DNA of 20,953 nucleotides, from the NCBI RefSeq assembly GCF_000003605.2, contig NW_003130606.1, positions 1 to 20,953 on the forward strand. The letters run 5' to 3'. The DNA is from Saccoglossus kowalevskii (lineage: Eukaryota > Hemichordata > Enteropneusta > Harrimaniidae). This document shows, piece after piece, positions 20,693 through 20,953 of the stretch. Each line of letters begins with the position of its first letter. The first letter of the stretch is position 1. A program made the position numbers and the translations under genes. The notes beneath the pieces were generated by a model. The model made no database searches. It worked only from the letters and a program-made list of their open reading frames with translations, and had not been told where the DNA came from.

Positions 20693-20953
20693 ACAAGCTG
20701 AACCCTTTGTGTCAGCATTATTTTTCAGATCTCGCTCCTCATGTAAATGTCATGCCACCGTTTCTAAAATATAATCACTTGTATGTAATAAAATCTATTT
20801 TCATGTTCAATCTGTTGATATCGGGGGATATTGTCACCAACTGATAAGAAATATAATTAATGCACGGCATTATGATGTGTTAAATATTGGATAGTCGCAG
20901 TATTCCCTTAAAACATTCTGCACTTTTATTTAGTGTCTTAAATTGTGTCGACG
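20693..20953. other. Non-repetitive AT-rich right flank
   Basis: The array stops within the loop of the last unit (GGTATA at 20687-20692) and ACAAGC follows. The next 261 bp contain no recognisable unit and are visibly richer in A+T. I see no transposon terminus, target-site duplication or RNA gene. An open frame enters from the array and continues as 52 non-repetitive codons to a TGA at 20842-20844, but nothing else suggests it is coding. TTATGATGTGT at 20870-20880 resembles the unit junction over 11 bases and is probably chance. Confidence 0.85.
20787..20792 (+). promoter_or_regulatory. AATAAA hexamer (possible polyadenylation signal)
   Basis: A single AATAAA lies 95 bp beyond the array end in AT-rich sequence. 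In a eukaryote this is the canonical polyadenylation hexamer and could end a transcript that reads through the array on the plus strand. The motif is short and expected by chance in such sequence, so support is weak. Confidence 0.2.

Noticed and set aside
16771-20718. 1315-codon minus-strand open frame of repeated RNQIKVCPIPGTH-like 13-mers
   Set aside because: Same cause. It overlaps plus-strand open frames of equal quality, has no non-repetitive domain, signal peptide or plausible upstream region, and its first codons are just the flank junction.
20693-20844. 52-codon non-repetitive C-terminal tail of an open frame leaving the array, ending at TGA 20842-20844
   Set aside because: Short open extensions are expected by chance, there is no recognisable domain, and the upstream part is satellite.
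20870-20880. TTATGATGTGT in the right flank as a relic repeat unit
   Set aside because: Only 11 bases match a variant unit junction, neighbouring bases do not continue the match, and the sequence is A+T-rich.

Overview
This window is almost entirely one tandem repeat array. A 39-bp unit runs head-to-tail in a single orientation from base 1 to base 20692, followed by 261 bp of unrelated AT-rich single-copy sequence (20693-20953). The array runs off the left edge of the window. I can support no protein-coding gene, tRNA, rRNA, CRISPR array, insertion sequence or transposon terminus. The organism is probably a eukaryote, because a monotonous array of more than 20 kb with regional subfamilies and higher-order duplications is satellite or large-minisatellite DNA. 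The sequence does not identify the clade.

The array can be counted exactly. The first GTGTC(C) landmark is at base 4 and the last is at 20679. That distance equals 529 periods of 39 bp plus 44 bp, and the length variants I found by eye sum to exactly +44 (-1 at 553 and 7359; +3 at about 302, 5194, 8160 and 9684; +6 at 2159, 4000, 14590 and 15493; +1 at 3046, 3087, 10550 and 16783; net +6 across 13749-13905). The array therefore holds 530 landmark copies, and very few units depart from 39 bp. A clean consensus unit lies at 7702-7740. Each unit contains a 7-bp inverted repeat around an 8-nt loop (example 7704-7725), one CpG within TTACGATG, and the block TTTAATCTGG or TTTAATATGG.

Layout. 1-310: the most divergent units, probably close to the true left edge. 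311-552: ordinary units rich in GGACAC. 553-4980: units rich in GGATAC and GTATAC right arms. 4980-10550: GGACAC and GGGCAC units, with many ATATGG variants. 10550-12190: GGATAC-rich units. 12190-13740: GGACAC and GGGCAC units. 13740-13920: a cluster of 40-41 bp units. 13920-16440: mixed, including copies of segments from the 2-4 kb region. 16440-20692: GGACAC-rich units carrying a large duplication offset by exactly 61 units. The array then stops abruptly inside a hairpin loop.

The history that can be read is one of copying in whole units. Long segments recur at offsets that are multiples of 39 bp once the listed indels are allowed for: 61, 39, 53, 76 and 115 units. Within the 61-unit duplication the offset falls by 5 and then by 4 whole units. 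This fits unequal exchange, slippage or gene-conversion-like homogenisation. Because 39 is divisible by 3 and the consensus has no stop in four of six frames, long open frames appear on both strands. They encode 13-residue periodic peptides and are best explained as by-products of the repeat.
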